Source: Acinetobacter sp. N54.MGS-139
Lineage (GTDB): Bacteria > Pseudomonadota > Gammaproteobacteria > Burkholderiales > Burkholderiaceae_F
Length of the DNA stretch: 8,012 nt
Direction of reading: 5' to 3'
Assembly (NCBI GenBank): GCA_000980495.1
Contig: LARN01000074.1
Coordinates: forward strand, 1 to 8,012
Shown here: positions 6,116-8,012 of the stretch, piece after piece
Numbering within the stretch: position 1 is the first letter of the stretch
How the letters are laid out: every line of letters begins with the position of its first letter
Notes under the pieces: model-generated
The model's database searches: none
The model's input: the letters and a program-made list of their open reading frames with translations, nothing else
What the model was told of the DNA's origin: nothing
Position numbers and translations under genes: made by a program

Positions 6116-7165
6116 TTAGAAACGGTATTCAAGTGCGGCAAAGAAACTGTTGCGCTTGATAAAGCCTGCTTCCGTCACAATGTTGAAACTTGGCGTAATT
6201 TCCCAACGGAAACCCGCCAACATGTTCCATGGGGATTCCATTTTTTGCTTAACGTTGAATGTGCCGTCCCCTTTATTAACAAAATTAATAAGACTCTGAA
6301 GTTTGGGAGAAAAACTAAGCTTAGACAGCTTCCCGTGGAAGTTCTGGTCCACATTCTGGTACATGGTACCGACCCAAAGACTAAATTTACTCTGAGGAAG
6401 TTTTATGGCGTCTACAGCAGGAAGAGTGAAGCGGTAACCCACTCGAGGTGCTAATGTAAATGCCTTGATATTACCGTCAATAATGTTGAGCTTAGTCCTG
6501 GTGTAGTTCAAATCTACTAGCCCAAACCAATTTCCTACTCCGCCTGCAAATGTAGTTCCCAAGCCATAAGTGGTACCTTTAAACTTAAGGACGAAATCAA
6601 TTCCGTCCATATCACCTAAACCTTTTATAAAGCTATTTACAAAAGGATTTTTAGATCCAACATCAACTTTCGAAAGTGAACGCCCTTTCGTATGCCCGAC
6701 TACTCCGTACACGTTCATAAAAGGGAATACCCAAGCATCTAAACGTAAAGTTTCTGTATGGCTTCTTTGACGTGTACTACGTACGTCTATTTTGAACATA
6801 TCTGGAGCTATAGGCATGGGCTTATTGATTATTGGCGGCAAGCTGAAAGATAGCCCATCAAATTGAATAGATTTAACATTAATATTCTGGTGAATATTCA
6901 TATAGTTGACATTAATGCCATAACTTTTTGGCAGTTCATATCCCTTTTCTCGAGCCTCTTTGCCAAAAATCGGAAGAAACGGTTCGTCGTCTTCAACTTC
7001 ATCCTTCTGAATAGTTGAGGTTTCTCCAACTGGTGTTATCTCAACGTTGCCGGTATCTAGCGAGTAGTCCAGAGAATTTTGAGATTCTTGCTGAGCAGAC
7101 GCCGTCGTCGCTAGCAGCAAAGAAGCTACAAGAGCTGAAAATTTAGTAAAGGAGTAGCAGTTCAA
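6116..7165 (-). CDS. Outer-membrane beta-barrel protein of unknown function
   Basis: A 349-residue exported protein. The N terminus MNCYSFTKFSALVASLLLATTASA is a signal peptide, probably cleaved after residue 24. An acidic linker (about 25-75) follows, and then alternating amphipathic strands (for example ETLRLDAWVFPFMNVYGVVG and FSLWVGTMYQNVDQNF). The sequence ends in ALEYRF, with the terminal Phe that BAM-dependent barrels use as a sorting signal. I do not recognise a specific family or substrate. The start is TTG 7165 with AAAGG 8 bp upstream; no in-frame ATG lies close enough to keep the signal peptide. TACAAT on the minus strand (7205-7210) is a possible -10, without a clear -35. It forms an apparent operon with the DIP1984-family gene and is divergent from the disrupted amidohydrolase gene. 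Confidence 0.8.
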   Translation of the reverse strand: MNCYSFTKFSALVASLLLATTASAQQESQNSLDYSLDTGNVEITPVGETSTIQKDEVEDDEPFLPIFGKEAREKGYELPKSYGINVNYMNIHQNINVKSIQFDGLSFSLPPIINKPMPIAPDMFKIDVRSTRQRSHTETLRLDAWVFPFMNVYGVVGHTKGRSLSKVDVGSKNPFVNSFIKGLGDMDGIDFVLKFKGTTYGLGTTFAGGVGNWFGLVDLNYTRTKLNIIDGNIKAFTLAPRVGYRFTLPAVDAIKLPQSKFSLWVGTMYQNVDQNFHGKLSKLSFSPKLQSLINFVNKGDGTFNVKQKMESPWNMLAGFRWEITPSFNIVTEAGFIKRNSFFAALEYRF

Positions 7166-7279
7166 AGTAAGGCCTTTAATTATGTTTCTTCCGTATAAAT
7201 GGGAATTGTAGGAAAAGACCTTGAAATCCTTATCTCAAAGAGATCTAAATGGGTAACAAAAATCTAGAAAATTCAAGAA

Positions 7280-7297
7280 AAGATTTTTCTAAATCTT
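7280..7297. promoter_or_regulatory. Inverted repeat in the divergent intergenic region, possible operator
   Basis: AAGATTT (7280-7286) and AAATCTT (7291-7297) are perfect 7-bp arms around TTCT. The site lies between the divergent outer-membrane protein gene and the disrupted amidohydrolase gene, where one regulator could serve both. A second overlapping pair, TAGAAAA (7265-7271) and TTTTCTA (7285-7291), is also present. The region is A/T-rich, so chance is a real alternative. Confidence 0.3.
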
Positions 7298-7386
7298 GCA
7301 GGTTAGTCACTATATCCAAGAAGCCTTGTTGCTCATACAATCTCAGGCACGCAACACCAAACCAAAATCCCAGGAGAAAATTCAAA

Positions 7387-7425
7387 ATGTATGATTTGAT
7401 CATTCGAGGAGCGCTTGTCGTCGAC
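7387..7425 (+). pseudogene. 5' remnant of an amidohydrolase-type gene cut by a transposon
   Basis: ATG 7387 has a good Shine-Dalgarno (AGGAGA, 7372-7377, 9 bp spacing) and begins MYDLIIRGALVVD. This is the typical first strand of amidohydrolase-superfamily enzymes such as dihydropyrimidinase/hydantoinase or N-acyl-D-amino-acid deacylase, where the next residue is usually Gly. From codon 14 (CGT at 7426) the similarity stops and the sequence becomes the right end of the tnpB-bearing element on the opposite strand. The rest of the gene would lie beyond the element's other end, outside the window. Only about 13 codons support the family call, so the specific enzyme cannot be named. Confidence 0.55.
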
Positions 7426-7560
7426 CGTTATCTGGAAGCTATACAAACCTGTACATTGCTTCTCAGTTCGCTCTTCGATGAGGCTGAACGGGGAGATTCG
7501 TTCACAACACGCGCCACACCTGAAGTCTTGTCGGAAACGGTATGGTTTAATGATTTCCAA
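7426..7560 (-). ncRNA. Candidate omega (guide) RNA region at the tnpB 3' end
   Basis: TnpB guide RNAs derive from the tnpB 3' end plus the transposon right end, with the guide read into flanking DNA. This minus-strand stretch offers a stem GAACG/CGTTC (7486-7503, 8-nt loop) around an AATCTCCC segment resembling conserved IS605 right ends. It also has the terminal hairpin at 7435-7462, whose inner pairs are G-U only on the minus strand. The guide would be the host sequence below 7426, beginning about TCGACGACAAGCG. The extent is inferred; the 5' limit is arbitrary. Confidence 0.35.
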
Positions 7561-8012
7561 CCGACGTAACGACCATCCAGTACTGCTTTCACCCGAGACG
7601 GAGGCATTCCTATACGGATCTCCTTATCCCCTAGACGGCCGAGTATGTTTAACGCAGCAACCAAGTCAGCATGTCCGTGGTATCCGCAAAGCGAACACTT
7701 AAATGAATTCCCTTGTCGGTTCTCTTTGTCCGTGCAGTGACACCGGGGGCATTCTCTTGAACTGTAGGCCGGGTTGACTTCGTTTACTTCAATTCCAAAC
7801 TTCCTTGCTTTATATCTGATTCTCTCCTGTAGGTATCCTCGCATCCAGCCGCTCAGTCGTCGGTTCCACTTCTTGCCGAAATGGACCTTCATGCGAGTGC
7901 TTAAGTCTTCAACGACAATCTCTTTGATCGGGTTTGTCTTCCGAGTAAAAAGAAGATTCAGCTCTCTGTTAACGATGGTCTTAATAACTCCGATATCGCG
8001 GATGTACCTGGC
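7428..8012 (-). CDS. tnpB: TnpB / OrfB RNA-guided nuclease, C-terminal part (5' end off window)
   Basis: The last 194 residues of a TnpB-type protein are visible. TnpB proteins are RNA-guided RuvC-like endonucleases, ancestors of Cas12, encoded by IS200/IS605 and IS607 elements. The RuvC-II glutamate is in IVVEDLS (visible residue 35). NPAYSSRECPRC and FKCSLCGY give a four-cysteine zinc finger (88, 91, 106, 109). The RuvC-III aspartate is in HADLVAALNI (116). The 81-residue spacing between Glu and Asp agrees with the family. The RuvC-I aspartate lies upstream, outside the window, so activity cannot be judged. After about residue 150 the tail has no domain character, probably because it overlaps the guide-RNA region. 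The frame stays open to position 8012; ATG 7892 is internal and not the start. Confidence 0.88.
   Translation of the reverse strand, partial: ARYIRDIGVIKTIVNRELNLLFTRKTNPIKEIVVEDLSTRMKVHFGKKWNRRLSGWMRGYLQERIRYKARKFGIEVNEVNPAYSSRECPRCHCTDKENRQGNSFKCSLCGYHGHADLVAALNILGRLGDKEIRIGMPPSRVKAVLDGRYVGWKSLNHTVSDKTSGVARVVNESPRSASSKSELRSNVQVCIASR
7435..7462 (-). repeat. Subterminal hairpin at the transposon right end
   Basis: On the minus strand GAAGC pairs with GCTTC. After an A-A mismatch, ATGTA pairs with TGTAT (two G-U pairs) around the loop CAGGTT. It lies about 10 nt from the inferred host junction, the geometry expected of an IS605-type right end recognised as single-stranded DNA or of the last stem of a guide RNA. 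Confidence 0.5.

Larger units (their letters stand above)
7426..8012 (-). mobile_element. IS200/IS605-superfamily (IS1341-like) element, right part only
   Basis: The element is defined by the tnpB gene and by a subterminal hairpin (7435-7462) close to the junction with the disrupted host gene. Such elements lack inverted terminal repeats, make no target duplication, and carry imperfect hairpins near each end. The right boundary near 7425 is inferred from where the host amidohydrolase N terminus breaks off and could shift a few bases. The left end, and any tnpA, are off the window. Confidence 0.6.

Noticed and set aside
7249..7386. Coding sequence upstream of ATG 7387
   Set aside because: The translation is low-complexity intergenic sequence; the Shine-Dalgarno and family match both begin at 7387.

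Overview
The window looks like a low-to-moderate GC accessory stretch of a Gram-negative, probably anaerobic or gut-associated bacterium. It carries a Sec-exported flavoprotein reductase with FMN- and FAD-binding domains, and an outer-membrane beta-barrel protein ending in Phe. Exported FMN/FAD reductases are abundant in Sutterellaceae (Burkholderiales), which is my best guess at the lineage. That guess is inference only, since no rRNA or housekeeping marker is present.

Layout, left to right. Positions 1-99 look like the end of an IS21-like insertion sequence, with three AGTCAAC repeats at 31-32 bp spacing. It cuts a small P-loop kinase gene (minus strand, start at 453), which sits 13 bp downstream of an amidase-signature hydrolase gene (467-1744, minus). 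Divergently transcribed is a 597-residue periplasmic flavoprotein reductase (1938-3731). It is preceded by a 14-bp perfect palindrome and an extended -10 promoter, and followed by a strong intrinsic terminator. Next is a compact hipB-hipA type toxin-antitoxin operon (3869-5408). Its control region carries two identical perfect inverted repeats, one over a consensus -10 box and one ending directly at the proposed antitoxin start codon. A convergent intergenic region (5409-5639) holds a GC-rich hairpin and no convincing gene. On the minus strand lies an outer-membrane protein gene followed by a DIP1984-family gene (7165 to 5640), probably one operon.

At the right edge, a plus-strand gene with a good ribosome binding site begins with an amidohydrolase-like N terminus (MYDLIIRGALVVD). 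After about 13 codons it runs into the right end of an IS200/IS605- or IS1341-like element whose tnpB (minus, 7428 to beyond 8012) leaves the window. The tnpB 3' end carries hairpins consistent with a transposon right end and a possible guide (omega) RNA.

The window is therefore a mosaic: two catabolic or respiratory genes and a toxin-antitoxin module, flanked on both sides by mobile elements that have each truncated a host gene. I see no clearly new multi-gene system. The most informative signals are the two insertion junctions, the duplicated hip operator, and the altered proton-relay positions in the flavoprotein reductase.
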